Shown piece after piece: positions 32,601 through 44,986 of a DNA stretch of 64,000 nt. Within the stretch, counting starts at the first letter, position 1. Each line of letters opens with the position of its first letter. Made by a program: the position numbers and the translations under genes. The DNA comes from Dioszegia crocea. Lineage: Eukaryota > Basidiomycota > Tremellomycetes > Tremellales > Bulleribasidiaceae. The stretch spans positions 1,518,809 through 1,582,808 of the forward strand of contig BCKK01000002.1 in NCBI GenBank assembly GCA_001600615.1. The letters are read 5' to 3'. The notes under the pieces were generated by a model. The model ran no database searches and was not told the DNA's origin. It saw only the letters and a list, made by a program, of their open reading frames with translations.

Positions 32601-33327
32601 TTGCCAGATGCGCCGCATAGAAGATGAGGGTGTTCCTGATGGCTAGACAGTCAGCTCCAGATGAGACATCAGGACAACGTTCCGCGGAACTCACCTCTGT
32701 CATTCCTATCATTTATAGTCTCCCCCTCTTCTTCAACTGTGGCCGTCTCTCGCCTCTCTTCATTCCACCACACCCAGACCGTCCTATCTTCATCCTTAAC
32801 GAGCTCCTGCAGCCTGTTGTACAGAGGCAGTGATCGATGTCTTGTTTCCCGAATCGTAGTAGAAGGGATGATCAGGGGCAGAGATGTAGGTAGCGCGGTC
32901 AAAAGATCCATCTGCTTGATCAGCACGATATATTCCACTCCCAACCTGGATACTCACTTGATGGAGGACGATATTGGTGTCGATGACCAAGTAATGTCCC
33001 TCTTTCCCAGTGAACTTCAAATGTGCCCTGTACCCTATAGCAGGCAGAACTGGCCGATGACCGGGGAACTCATCACAGTGGCGACATGATTCGTAACCAC
33101 AGGGAATATCATCACGGACATATCGCTCTCGCAAGACTACACATATCAGCATCGGTCAGAAAACACACTAATACAAAGCAAGTCTTACAGGTGAGAACTT
33201 TGCCTCGAGCAGTCTTCTTGAGGAATTTGGTCTGCGATAGTGCAAGGTCGGCTCGGGTCCGTTTTAGGATCGTGATCGGTGGGTGCGGCTTCGATGAGCC
33301 TGGCGTTTGAGCTGCTACGGCGACCAT
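29617..33327 (-). CDS. DIS3: DIS3/RRP44, catalytic subunit of the RNA exosome
   Basis: Fifteen minus-strand exons: 33327-33189, 33136-32958, 32911-32695, 32642-32389, 32340-32251, 32203-32053, 32006-31835, 31786-31365, 31318-31250, 31200-31022, 30975-30869, 30819-30550, 30503-30233, 30179-29881 and 29833-29617. The phases close into one frame. The PIN endonuclease domain has [23 protein letters not shown] and [12 protein letters not shown] (the acidic metal site). Then come cold-shock domains ([34 protein letters not shown]). The RNB exonuclease core [17 protein letters not shown] carries its Asp cluster, with IADVSHFV and [15 protein letters not shown], and the S1 domain closes the C-terminus. 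It degrades RNA 3'-5' and cuts internally in nucleus and cytoplasm. The 48-nt intron at 32341-32388 is in frame and stop-free. One donor is GTCAGT (30232). It diverges from ALG2. Confidence 0.97.
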
Positions 33328-33737
33328 TTCGAAGCAGATCGATCTTTGGTATGTAGCGCAAGGCGTGCTTATTCTTCACCGATATTCCAGATGAGAAAGG
33401 TATGAGATGGTGCATGCAATCTATAAGGCTCTTCGATCCTCAGCAGAATTCCGGCCGCAGAATTGCATGGTCACGTGACGATGCGTCTTGGGGTGGCCAC
33501 ACTTGGTCAAGTAGTTTCATACAGCAAAGACCAGGAGTGCTTGGAATAGTCAGAAACGGTCTCTCATGACCGCCTCTCCGGGTGTCCAACAGAGGCTACA
33601 TGCATGCAAGAGATGTCACAGAGATGGAGGGGGAAAGTCCTGCGCCTTATTTGAGCCCCGCAGATAGCTGTGGCGTTTCAGGGCCGTTTCAGCTGAATAT
33701 TGCGCCAATTGACCGTCCAGCCCATACCTCACATACT
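33328..33737. promoter_or_regulatory. Divergent promoter of DIS3 and ALG2
   Basis: 410 bp lie between the two start codons. A TCACGTGA palindrome (core CACGTG at 33472-33477) is present, a possible bHLH factor site. No other clear element was found. Confidence 0.4.
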
Positions 33738-35481
33738 ATGGAGAACAAGAGGAAGCTAAGGGTCGGCTTCGTACACCCAGACTTGGGTATCGGTGAGCCG
33801 TCAGATTTGGCAAGCAGGGGGCCATGAGCTGATATGGCAGGTGGTGCCGAACGACTGGTCGTGGATGCTGCTGTGTCTTTGCAGAAGCTGGAGCACGAGG
33901 TGTTCGTCTTCACCTCTAGACATGACCCGTCTAGGTGCTTTGAGGAGACTCGCGATGGTATGATGCCCTTTAGAGTCACACCGAGCTAATGTTATCAGGC
34001 ACATTGTCGGTACATGTTCTGGGTTCCTCGCTGCCTCAGCGTTTGCCCTCCCCGCTACCAGCGATGACGATTCTCTTCTCCCTCCTCCGCTCCCTCTTGC
34101 TGTCATGCCTCCTCATCAGCTCGACTTGGATGCCTGGCCCTGCTTCCTTCGTCAACCCGCTATCTCCTCTGGGTCACTTCGATATCTTCTTCGTGGACCA
34201 GCAATCAGTCTGCGTGCCATTCCTCCGGTTCTTCCTCGGGACTCGTGTAGTCTTCTACTGCCATTTTCCGGACAAGCTGCTGAGTGGAGGGTGGGAGGTA
34301 GATATGGATGCGAGTGGTGAGGGAAATGTCCAGGTTGGCGTAAAAGGGAGAGGTTTACTCCGGCAGATATATCGGTGGCCCGTTGACACCCTCGAGGAAT
34401 GGACTACCGGTTAGTCCTCCACATATGCTTTTGTCGAAGCCATCTGATGTCGCAGGCCAATCCGACATCATCCTATCTAATTCGAACTTCACATCACGGG
34501 TATACGCTCGCTCATTCCCCTCACTCGCCAAGCGGAAACCGAAGGTTGTCTACCCTTGCATCGACGTCTCAGCATACCAGACCATAGATCGCAAAGGGAA
34601 GGGCAAAGCCAAAGCAGATGACGACAAGGGAGTCACTCTCATCTCATCGTGAGTCCACACGGAACGCGGTATGCGCCGCGCTAATAGCCAGTGAACGCCC
34701 TACCCTAATCTCCTTGAACCGATACGAAGCCAAGAAGAATATCCACCTCGCTATTCGATCTTTTGCAGAAGTATTAGATACCTCGCCTGAACTTCGGCTT
34801 GTGATAGCAGGCGGCTACGATAACTCCCTCCAAGATAATCTACATACCCTATGGTCCTTACGATCACTTGCCGAATCGCTCAACCTCACCCACCACACTC
34901 TCTCATCTTCGGATTCTGCCCCTCCCGACAGTCGAGTCCAAGTCCTCTTTGTGCTCAACTTCAGCACGGCGCAAAGGACCCATCTCCTTACCCACTCATC
35001 GACCATCGCACTCCTCTACACTCCCGCAAATGAGCACTTTGGTATCGTACCTGTCGAAGCGATGGCATGCGGCCTACCTGTCATAGCGGCCGATAGTGGG
35101 GGACCCACAGAGAGCATTATCGATCTTGACATCTCCTTCTCGTCCGGCAATGTCACTATTGGGAATGAAGGGGGAACGGGTCTGCTTCGCTCTCCGGCGG
35201 TCGCTGAGTGGGCGCCGGCGATCCGAGCACTCCTAGCGTTATCGTCATCGCAGCGACGACACATAAGGCAGGCAGGCATAGATAGGGTTGCTGCCCATTT
35301 CTCGTCTGAGACACTAGGGAAGGAGGTGGAGCAGGCCTGTCGCGATGCGCTGACGCTTGGCGATCTGCATGGGCACATGGGAGATAAGTTGATATGGGGA
35401 GGGGCGGGGTTGATGGGATTTGCAGCGCTGAATCTGGCGGCTATCCTGCTTTGGTATGGGTTCCCAGCTGTACCTATATGA
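33738..35481 (+). CDS. ALG2: ALG2, GDP-mannose alpha-1,3/1,6-mannosyltransferase, 521 aa
   Basis: Exons 33738-33792, 33841-33957, 33999-34409, 34456-34648 and 34692-35481, 522 codons. The N-terminal GT-B fold starts with [20 protein letters not shown], the glycosyltransferase family 4 donor loop; the membrane-associated helix [17 protein letters not shown] follows. The C-terminal half has [20 protein letters not shown] and the EX7E signature [20 protein letters not shown] (Glu...Glu), with SGGPTES. The C-terminus ends in a hydrophobic helix ([19 protein letters not shown]). It adds the second and third mannoses of the lipid-linked oligosaccharide on the cytosolic ER face. Interestingly, GDP-mannose for this step is made via phosphomannomutase, a dead copy of which is at 5945-7081. 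Confidence 0.95.
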
Positions 35482-35557
35482 TTGGACGCAGACTGTGACC
35501 TTCGGACTCGTCACAACGTTCTGCTACTCGCACCTGGGGAGATACATGTCTAATTTT

Positions 35558-37242
35558 CTATACAAGAGGTGCTCGTGGTGAAAACGATATGATACCCAGA
35601 CCGGATCCCCTCTTAGCCGCTGGTGCCTGCGCAGTCTGCACAATCTCCTTACTCTCGCCTATGGTATCGCCCCCTACTACCATCACATCATCATCCTCAC
35701 TTCCGTCCTCTTCATCGCTGGTGTCTGAGTCGCTGTCGGACGTGTCCACAATGAGATCGACATGTCTTGATCCCGAAGAAACCAGCAGCAAAGGCTTCAA
35801 GGGATGGAATTGCACCGAGCTGATGGCGTCTGTCCCTATCAGTGAGACGTTCCTCAGGATTGATATTTACCGTTTGTACTCCCAACTTGACCGTCCCAAA
35901 TTCGCTCTCCCCATTGTCCACTCCCACTGACATCCCAGATCCCCACCTTCCCTAACTCATCCCCGACAGCCACCCATCGACCCCATGGATCCAGGTCAAA
36001 AGCCATGCGCTGATTCGTGCTTGCTGCACGAGGGAAAGAGTGGAAAGGCTCGGAAGGATTTCGCAGGTCGAATACCTGCAGTAAGGAAGATCGGCGCGAG
36101 GCGACAAAGAGGTGGTTAGGGGAGGAGGGGTGGAATGTTAGCTATCGATATTAGCCGCATGCAACATCTCGAAGCATCTGGACGTACTTGAGTCACACCT
36201 CCACCTTGGATGCCATCCAGATGACCCACTGCGCCAGACTCGTCTTCTGAGTAGAGCGACACTGATCCGCCAAATGATCCAGCGGCGTACAAGCCTGAAT
36301 AGTCCGTTGAGAAGCTGAGGGCCGATATTATGCCTGTAGAGCGTGAGCGACCGAAACGTGACCGAAGTGTATGCTCAGGCCAGATGTGAGATTGGCCGCA
36401 CCTTTTTGTCCACCTTTATCGCCTCTCGTCAGAGTCGTTTTTATCCTCTCGGACGTGTCGTATCCTGGTGCCGATATGTCCAAGACTTCAATAGCGTTCT
36501 CATGCCCGCAGTAAAGTCTGTAGAATCAGCCTGAGACGCCGACACGCAGCCTCTGACTTACTTGGTCGCACTAGGATTCCAGGCCATACTGTACGGTGCT
36601 ACAAATCTCTCCCTGTGATCCACGATAGGGTATGTGGCGCGTATCTGTCCGTTCAGCAGCTTTCCAGACACACTCAAGACACACTCACACGTCCCGTACT
36701 TCCATCTATCAGTCGAACGGGTCCATCGCGGATCGTAGCTGCGAAACAAAATCCTTCTGGCGCAGAAGGAGTAGCCGTAGGATACCACAACGAGGAAAGG
36801 ATTGGCGCGGCGTGAGGCAGAGTGAGGTAAGGCTCAAGTTTCGATATAGAGGCGCTCGGAGCAAGTTCGGCAGGACTGAGCTTGTCAGCTGACCCAACTT
36901 ATCTGACCGTTCTGAACTCACGTCGAGTACAGGCGGATTGAACGATCTTCCGAGGTCGTCAGTATCGTCGAGCCATCAATACACCTGGGCGATGTCAGTC
37001 ATGCCTAGCTGAGTAAGGGTGGGGATCTACCATCGGGCAGTCCTCAGAAGACCGATCCTGGAATCTGCCCCGTCCTTAGATGACCACGCGAGCGAGACCT
37101 CATCATGCTGGTCAAAGTCAAAAGTGGGCTGTTTCCATATCGGAGAGAGGGTGGGCTCTTCTGCCGGGTCGGGTTGAGACGCCGCCAGGGTCGGACTCTC
37201 TGGGTCGACCGCTTCCTTCGGCGAAGCAGGTATAGGTGTCAT
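35558..37242 (-). CDS. WRAP53/TCAB1 (WDR79)-like WD-repeat protein, 451 aa
   Basis: Minus-strand exons 37242-37031, 36984-36922, 36875-36689, 36644-36562, 36517-36402, 36333-36188, 36141-35871 and 35835-35558, 452 codons. After an acidic N-terminus, WD-type blades appear: WCIDGSTILTTSEDRSIRLY, RLIDGSTGRIRATYPIVDHR, ENAIEVLDISAPG, ALSFSTDYSGLYAAGSFGGS, LTFHPSSPNHLFVASRRSSL, LQVFDLRNPSEP and GRWVAVGDELGKVGIWDV. The order and the HRERFVAPYSMAWNPS region are typical of TCAB1/WDR79, which binds Cajal-body RNAs and telomerase RNA in animals; in fungi the family (Swt21-like) is linked to splicing. The C-terminus is acidic and Ser/Asp-rich. It shares a 536-bp divergent promoter with the ULP2-like gene. 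Confidence 0.85.
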
Positions 37243-37778
37243 CTTATTGTGCTCAAGTTTGGCGATAGCATAGCGTCCGGTCTGAGTGTATAGTGCGTGG
37301 AGGCATGTACGAAGTCGAGCTCTTTCGCTGGTCAGGCGGCGAACATTACATTACAAAATTTCCTAATGTATCGCAACGGCATTAGGAATTTGTTTATCCT
37401 TTGATGGTTCCGGGGGACTCGAAGCGGCGCGCGTCAGCTATGGTCGCACCCAAAATATGCAACGCTGGCTCTTGCGATTCTGTCCACTCATAACCCCTAC
37501 CTCAGAGGGGTGGTACATACTTTTAGACAGCAATCAGGCTCCTGAAATACGGCCACTTTATCGCTCGAAAGCTTCTTCCGCAAAGCTTCATCACGAGCGA
37601 GCGCTTGGACCATCAGCCTTCTCCCAACGAACCTCTAAGATCCTCTCTGCCGCTACCGTCGCGCGAACGCTTGGAGAGGCCCCACTCGACACACCTTAGC
37701 AAGTCCGACAGGTGATGAAGAGAGTGTTGGATAAGGCTGTACATATACTCAAATCCTTCAGAGAGTACGTATTTCTTT
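37243..37778. promoter_or_regulatory. Divergent promoter with a hairpin
   Basis: This is the region between the WRAP53-like and ULP2-like start codons. A perfect 9-bp inverted repeat, TTCCTAATG (37359-37367) and CATTAGGAA (37379-37387), flanks an 11-base loop; flanking A/T bases extend it slightly. It may be a palindromic protein site. No other gene is present. Confidence 0.5.
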
Positions 37779-40700
37779 ATGGTCGCACCTACTCGCGCCA
37801 GAGCTGATCGGCTTAGCCAGATCACAGACGCTGCCTCGGCCGATAGCATCAACGACAAAGCCTATGAAACTGCTGGAGCACGAGGAGGTGCAAAGAGAGT
37901 CACCCGGAACTCCGAATCTCGGCGGATGGAAGATTTAGCTATACAGCGAGGTAAGGGCTGGGATGGGGAGTGAGTATTCCAGTGGCTTAGCTGTTTCTGA
38001 CATACGTTCGGGCTAACGTCCATAGATCAAGGGCTTCGAGTTCGAAGCTTAGCGATGATATAGAGCATGTGGAGCGTCCCAGTAGAGGCGCGAGGGGACG
38101 GGGTAACGCGAGGCCTAGCAGAGGGGTACGTGCTTCGCTTAAGCAGAGCAACTTACCGTGGCTAACATTGATAGTCTGGGGGAGCGAAGGGCAATTCGAG
38201 TCCCTTCTTCGCAAGTCACGCAGGCAGTTCAAAGCGGATTGACCACGAGGATGAGCTGGCGAAACAGCAGGCCGAGGGCAAGACCAAGCGAAAGGGTGGT
38301 CAAGCCCATCAACTCCTCGGACCGACACCCCAGGAGACTTTCTACGAAGAGAACAGAAACGGGCGGCTACCGCCCGAGGCCGTCGGGGGTCTGCGCAAGC
38401 TTGGACAAAGCTCCAATACCGACTACTTCGAGGATTCGTTCAACAATGACAGGCCCGAACCCTCAACATCGACAACTCCGAGCGGCCGAAGCACGACGAA
38501 AGCAGGCCCGATGGACCACACTCCAATGATGGGAAGTTCGAGCGCTACCAAACCGCGCCCAGGTCCGACGAAGTCAGGCGGTTTCGGCAAACATCATCCT
38601 AAAGGGACGGCGGGCAGTCTGGCGGGCAGCGATGACGACGCCATCCCCATCGCGGTCGACCAAGTAGAAACCAAACCCGGCAGATCACGAGGCGGAGCAC
38701 AGAAGCCGAGGGATTACGGTAACAAGCCGAGTGCCCCGCCATTGGGCAAGACAAAAGGGGAGAGATCAAAGCCTGGAGAAACTCCTCAGACGTCTACGGG
38801 CAATACAGGCAAAGCCTCTACCGTACGTGGAGCTATGACAAGAAGTAGGAGTCTACTGACAGCATGCAGAAAAAAACGACAGCCCCAAAGAAGGCAACCG
38901 GTCGATCAAATATGCCAAGCCACTTCACGTCCATGGTGGTGCGCAGTTTTCTTCAGGTAAACCCGGTGACAGAAATGTTCGCCACGACGCTGAACTGGGA
39001 CTTCCCAAGTTCGAGGTGCACTCTGCACATTGACAAAAAGCAATTTGCTTTGAATCCAAAGTCAGCGGAGTCAGACTCTCAAGTCAGTCTTTCTACGCGT
39101 TGGACGTGTTCGCAAGCTGATGTGAAGGCCTGTCCGGACACCGATTGTCCATTTATTTGCTTTTGGTTTGACACAGAGCGAGAGTCAAGCCTTGCTGATA
39201 GTTTACGACACCATTTTGGAGGTAAATTTTCGTCATCATCAAACCATCGTCAAGAGGATGCACTGACGTGACAGTACAAAGCTTCCATCGATCGTTCGGC
39301 ATTACACTGCTTTTGGAGTCTGGTGGTGAGAACGGCCAGCTTGTTCAATCGATCATGAACAAGGTCAAGTCTGTACCAGATCTGAAATTCGACCACCTGA
39401 AGTACGTTGCTTTTGCGAATACAGGATCACAGCAAATGGCAAGCTAACGGATTGTAGCTCCAGCGGGGTGAGGAGCAATCTCGAGGGGCTGGAGCAGCAA
39501 ATGATCACAGACCGCAAATCGACCAGAGGTGTAAATCGACCGCAGATTGCCGCAGCAGCCGATGGTAGAGGCGAGAGGGAAAGGGGGGAGAAGAAGGCAC
39601 GTAAATCTGTGGCAGAGAGCGACGCACAAGAGTACAGTGGAAAGCCACCGAAGAAACCAACCAAGAAGGGAAAGGAGAAGGAGGGTGAGGCGGACGAGGA
39701 TCAACCCAAGCTCTCTTTGTGAGTTCAGAACCTCAAGGGCACGCAACTTTGTTCATACATCAAGGACAATCAGCTGACCTTGCCATAGCGATAAGAAAGT
39801 ACCAAAGCGAGGACGTAAGGGGAATTCCGAACCGATCGATCTGGCTGGATCTCCGGAAGCAGCCAGACCTCGTCAGAAGTCCCTTAGGCAAGCACGCAAT
39901 TCGACCTCGAAAACGCCAAACTACTCTCTCGATCTTGCGGACGAGGACGACGAGTTTCAGCCTGCTCCAGTCGCTCCGTCAACCCCAATGCCACCCCGAC
40001 CGGAGAATTGGCATGGCGTGTAAGTCAGGATTCTCCATCCTTGGGTACAAGCTGACCCATGCAGTCTTTTCCCATACCCCCTGCAAGGTCGTGCGGACAT
40101 CAACATCACAGAAGGAGACAGATGGCGGGTGGAGGCGCAGGATTTCCTTAACGACACCTTGATTGAATTTGGCTTGAAGTGAGGTTCAGTCGCCGTCTCC
40201 CTCATGCACTGCTAATCCACCTAGACATGTTCTTGCCAACATCTCAGAATTGATTGGGGACACCCATGTCAACGTTGAGAAGGATGTACATCTCTTCAAC
40301 TCCTTCTTCTACGAAAAGCTATCTTCCGGAAGCAAGTAAGTCTGGCGCAATCATCTCTGCGATTGAGACCAATGCTGATTGGTCAGACCCGCTGAAGGCA
40401 CGACCGATACCCCCTGGGCCGCCTATCAGTCTGTCAGGAAATGGACAAAGTCGAAGAAGGTGTTTGAGAAGAAGTATCTGATTATCCCAATCAACGAAAA
40501 GTGAGATTCCAAACCTGTGTATTCAGAATATTTGCTGACGCTGCAGCGCACATTGGTATCTGGCCGTCATATACAACCCCGCTGGTATCCTGCGCGAATA
40601 CGTCGAACCAATCGAACCAATCGAAGACACCCCAGCCCCCGAGATCCCAGCGGTCGACGAGCCAACCGCCGCAGCACCCATCGATGTCGACCAGGAAGCA

Positions 40701-43700
40701 TCTGCGCCAGAGATTGCCCGAAATGATGATGCAGTCAAGCAGAAATCCGCGTCACCAAAATCCACCACCCAAGCAGATGAGCCCGAAAGCAGTCTGCGAA
40801 GCCAGCCTCCTTCGACTTTGGAAACGGATTTCGAAATTCAACCTTCACCCCAACCAGGTCCTAGCACGAGGTCCAGGAGAGGCGGGAGGGCGTCCACTCC
40901 TCGCCGATCTCTGTCGCCGGACGTTATAGCCAGATCCGATCAGATCACAGAGCGTCACACGCGTGAAAGCAGCCCCGATCCTCTCTTAGAGAATATTCCT
41001 CGATCTCGATCATACCCGGTCGCTTCGACGGTGAAAAAAATATCGCGCGACAAATTGAAAAACAAATGGTGGCCAAAGCCGGGAGAATCGCTCCCATCAG
41101 AGGACCCCCTGCGGCCCCCGTCGCCCATGCCGGATTCCCCAGAACCGACACCGATAATGAACTTCACCACCGCATCGTTTACGAGTCAAAATCTGCCCGA
41201 TGTGAAACATCCGGCGCCAGAGGATGGAGAGCCAACAAATAAGACGGATGCTCCTCCTTCGGAGACAAAGCAATCTGCGGCCAGCAAGCCCACTGCCAAG
41301 AAGAAGGAACCACTGAACATCTGGGATGGAGATGAGTGAGTCAAATTTCATGGCGTGCGAGTTGGCCCCTTGAATGCTGATCCCTACAGCACTTGGATAA
41401 TGACTTTCGACTCCCTCGGTGGTGCCCATAAGCCTGTGGAGAGGATTCTGAAATTGTGGTTGGAGTACGAGGCGGTGGATAAGGTGGCTGAGCGACCTAC
41501 AAGATTTACGCCTAGTAAATACAAGGAGGCGAGAGTGAGTTCATCCTATCCTGCCCTCTGAGGCCACCTTGCTGATCATTGCAGGTCCCACAACAGCCAA
41601 ACTTCAGTGATTGTGGATTATACCTCATCCACTTCGTCGAGCAACTCCTGCAACGCCCGGAAGAGATTATTCGCCATATTGAGGTAAGTTCTGATGACGA
41701 GCTTGCAACATGAGCTGATGGGAATCAGCTATACATCCCCCCAAACCAAGGCAAGGTCAGGCAGGAATGGTTCAAGTCCGTCAACAACGTCTGGAACGAC
41801 GAGGATACTCAGCACCTTCGAAAAACCTGGACGGGCATTATCGACAGTCTCACCGCTAAGTACTCTGAAATGAAGAAGGCACTGCTGCCTGCGGCACCGG
41901 CTGAGGCGGGAAAGGGGGATGAAGGCGAGGGGGACGTTGGGCCAGAAATTGCCCAAGTCGACAAGAGCCAGTCATCAGTGACGCAGCTTAGTCAATTGCC
42001 GCTGGCACCGGCTGGCGCTAATGCGATGGAGGACATGTTGAGGCAGCTTGGAAAGGCAATTGCGGAGGAAGCGGAAAATGGGATGGAGGGTATCGAAGAA
42101 GGGAGCGGTGCCGTCATTGTGCATGGTACAGAGGACGTAGAGATGATCGACCAGGATCAGGCGGGAGGCCTCGAGCTGGAGCCAAAGATGGACAAGGGGA
42201 AGGGGAAGGAGCGACGCTCAGCCTCTCCTGGCCTCTTTGGCTTGCCAACCTTAGCCGACACCCACAACGCTATCATCTCGAGCCTCGGCGGGTACGGCAG
42301 TACAGCTTCCCCACCACTCATCCTCGGGGATGATGAAGGGGCTGGGGGTATCAATGAGCCGCCATCTGCTGGCGTGATCCTCGATAGGCCCTTCGAAAGG
42401 TCTATTCTGCATCTCACCACTTCGAGAGTCAACGGAGTCCCGCTCTCCACTCATTTCCTACCCCGAATCGAGGGGCAAACGCGTGATGTCGACCATCCCC
42501 CTAGGCCGCCGGCACCTTCATCTCCGATTATCGCCGACCTTGGGGTGGACCCACGACTCCGTGCGACCAACTCCGCCCAAGTTCCCCCGGATGCAGAGAC
42601 GGCGGAGCAAACTGTATCTCACACTGAGCAGCGATCACCGAGAGCTGACGAGCCTCGTGCATTACCGTCGAGGTCGCGTCATCTATCCCCCGAGCCGGGA
42701 TCCCCAAGCACAACACCTGCTCTTTCACATCTACCGGAAGAAGATATTCCCATCGATGAAGGTTACTTCGTTGAAAAAGTCCTGGGTGCAGCTCGCACCA
42801 CACCCGAAGTGTCACCTCCTAAAGATACCCCGGCGTATCTGCCGGGACTATTTCCAGCGAGTGCCGTTCTTTTACAGCAGCATAGGCTGGAAAAAGGGCA
42901 GCCTCAGTGGGCACACACGGGGTCGGTGCGGGCGCCCACAGTTGGGAAGGAGCTGGATGATGACAAGGAGAATGACGAGGAGGATGAAGAGGTAGAGATG
43001 GTGGAGGATACGGAACACATAGTCCACCCTATGAGAATGAGCCCTCCTCCCGAATCCGCTGTAACCGCTGCAGAATCGGTGACTACGGGTCGTTCCGACC
43101 ATTCCGACTCGATGGACACCAACCACCCCCTCGATGGCTATCCCCTCTCTCCGGGAAAACCGGCCACATTATCCACTCCGCCCCCACCCCGACCTAACAC
43201 TTCATCCTCGAGTCGATCCGACAAAAGCCGCATGGGTTCTCCGGAGGTGTTCATCAACGCCACACGCAGATACATTGCGCACTTACCTCTGGGCGCCGGC
43301 CCGCAAGACTATTTGAGGTCGCCTCAGGACTTGGGGGGGACTGTCGGTCAGTCCAACAGAGAGGATGAGCCGCCTCAGTCACAGCACACCCGCTTCTCTG
43401 AGGAGGATGAGGAGGATGAGGAGGATGAGGAGGTGGCTGATTCACCACCCAAGGCTCCAAAGTCTAAGGGCAAAGCCAAGTCTAAATCGACAGTAGACGC
43501 GACGGAAATACCACCCACCCATAGACCGGTCTTCCCTGATCATCCCAACGCTCCGGTCCTACAACTATCGAGAGCGGAGTCTCCAATTCCTCACGGATCG
43601 GCCGCCGGTCCATCCAACGGAGGTGATAATCTATCTCAGTCACAACCCATTCGCATCCCTCTAGGTCCTAGTGGCGAGGAGGATGAGGAGGTGGAGGTGT

Positions 43701-44818
43701 TGGCTGCGTCATCACCACCTAAGACTTTAAAGTCTAAGGGCAAAGCCAAGTCTACATCGGCAGTGGACGCGACGAAAACTACACCCACCCACAGACCGGT
43801 CCTCCCTATCTCTCCCAACGCTCCGGTCCTACGTTCATCGAAGATCAAGCCGCCAGTCCCCCACGAATCATCCTTCTCACTCCCACCCGACGACAAAGAC
43901 GAATCTTCCCCTCTCAGTTCCCCTTCTATCCCTGTAAAGCGGACTCGGACATCCCCTTCTCCGACCCGAACGGTCTCGAACGGAAATGCCGGACAGTCCG
44001 AAGCCGAGACTGATGTCTTGAGCGTTCTTTACACTAGTGGAGACGACATCCCAATCCGCAATTCCCCACGCCCTCGCCCCCTGGTTGTGCACACGTACAA
44101 AGGGGTAAAAGCGAATAGAAGATCTGCACCGTCGAGGGGTGGCGAGTCATCCACCTCCAGGACTGTGAAGTCAGACGTGGAGGATGGTGCCGACGACATA
44201 TCCCCTTTTTCCCCAAAGTCAACGACCAATCGCAAGCGCCCCAGTCCATCCAAATCCACCCCTGCCAAAACCGCGAAAGCGAAAAGGCCTTCGTCGGGAC
44301 ATGATGAGGATAGTGTTTTTGTTGAGATTACTACGGCAAGGGCGAGGTCGGCCTCTTCGGAGTATGTAAAGCTGGCTGGCTCTTCCAGATCTCAGCCCAT
44401 TCTCGACACCGAACACACACCCGGTCGAGGCGCCACTAAGAAAAGGAAGGCAACGGTTGGCATTAAGAAGGCAGGAGTGGAGGTATTGAGCGGGAATGAA
44501 GGGGAAGATAGACCCAAGCCTGGGAAGAAGGTTAAGGGTGCGCCGAGGGCTTCGAGCGGTGAGGGAAGTGGTAAACAACGGGCAAATGGCAATACCGGCG
44601 GAGTTAAAGGTGGGTCAGCGCTGTCTCAAACGCATCTTAAAGAGTTCAAATACTTTTCGAGAGCCGCGTCTGATCTTGCAGGATCAACGTCCGCCCCAGC
44701 GCGACCCGGTAGCCGTCAGAACCCTGCTCGCATAAACCTCAATCACGGACCAAGAGGGGAAGGCCCGGGCAAGGGAGGTGATACAAGGGCGTCGCCCCTA
44801 GAGATAGACAGTGATTAG
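37779..44818 (+). CDS. ULP2/SENP6-7-like SUMO protease (C48), 2,123 aa
   Basis: Fourteen exons: 37779-37969, 38026-38125, 38175-38822, 38870-39221, 39275-39401, 39458-39718, 39789-40019, 40065-40178, 40225-40335, 40387-40500, 40547-41335, 41390-41534, 41585-41683 and 41729-44818, 2,124 codons. The cysteine protease core has WRVEAQDFLNDTLIEFGL, AHWYLAVIYNPAGI (catalytic His), TWIMTFDSLGGAHKP (Asp) and QQPNFSDCGLYLIHFVEQLL (Gln and Cys). A ~220-residue disordered insert splits His from Asp, as in ULP2/SENP6-7, so it is ULP2-like, probably nuclear and acting on poly-SUMO chains. A ~980-residue Pro/Ser/Glu-rich tail follows with an internal repeat (43459-43860). Exon 4 opens with seven As. Its other frame is also open for ~50 codons, but only the chosen frame keeps all phases. 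Confidence 0.9.
43437..43860 (+). repeat. Internal 270-bp tandem duplication in the ULP2-like tail
   Basis: The coding text around KSKGKAKSKSTVDATEIPPT, with HRPVFPDHPNAPVL, recurs exactly 270 bp (90 codons) downstream as KSKGKAKSTSAVDATKTTPT with HRPVLPISPNAPVL. The preceding EEDEE runs also repeat. The copies differ by substitutions, so it is an older duplication kept in frame. Confidence 0.85.
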
Positions 44819-44986
44819 AATTAAGCAGAGATCCTTGGGGGTGTAGTTGGGCATTGAGATACCGTTGTAGGTGTAGATAGCGATGTGTCGTATGAGATTA
44901 GGCTTCTGGGCGATTGAGACGATTTTGATTGAGTCCAGTTTGGAGTTGTGTAAGGTTTGGTTTCTGGCAATACATCACTACAAGCG

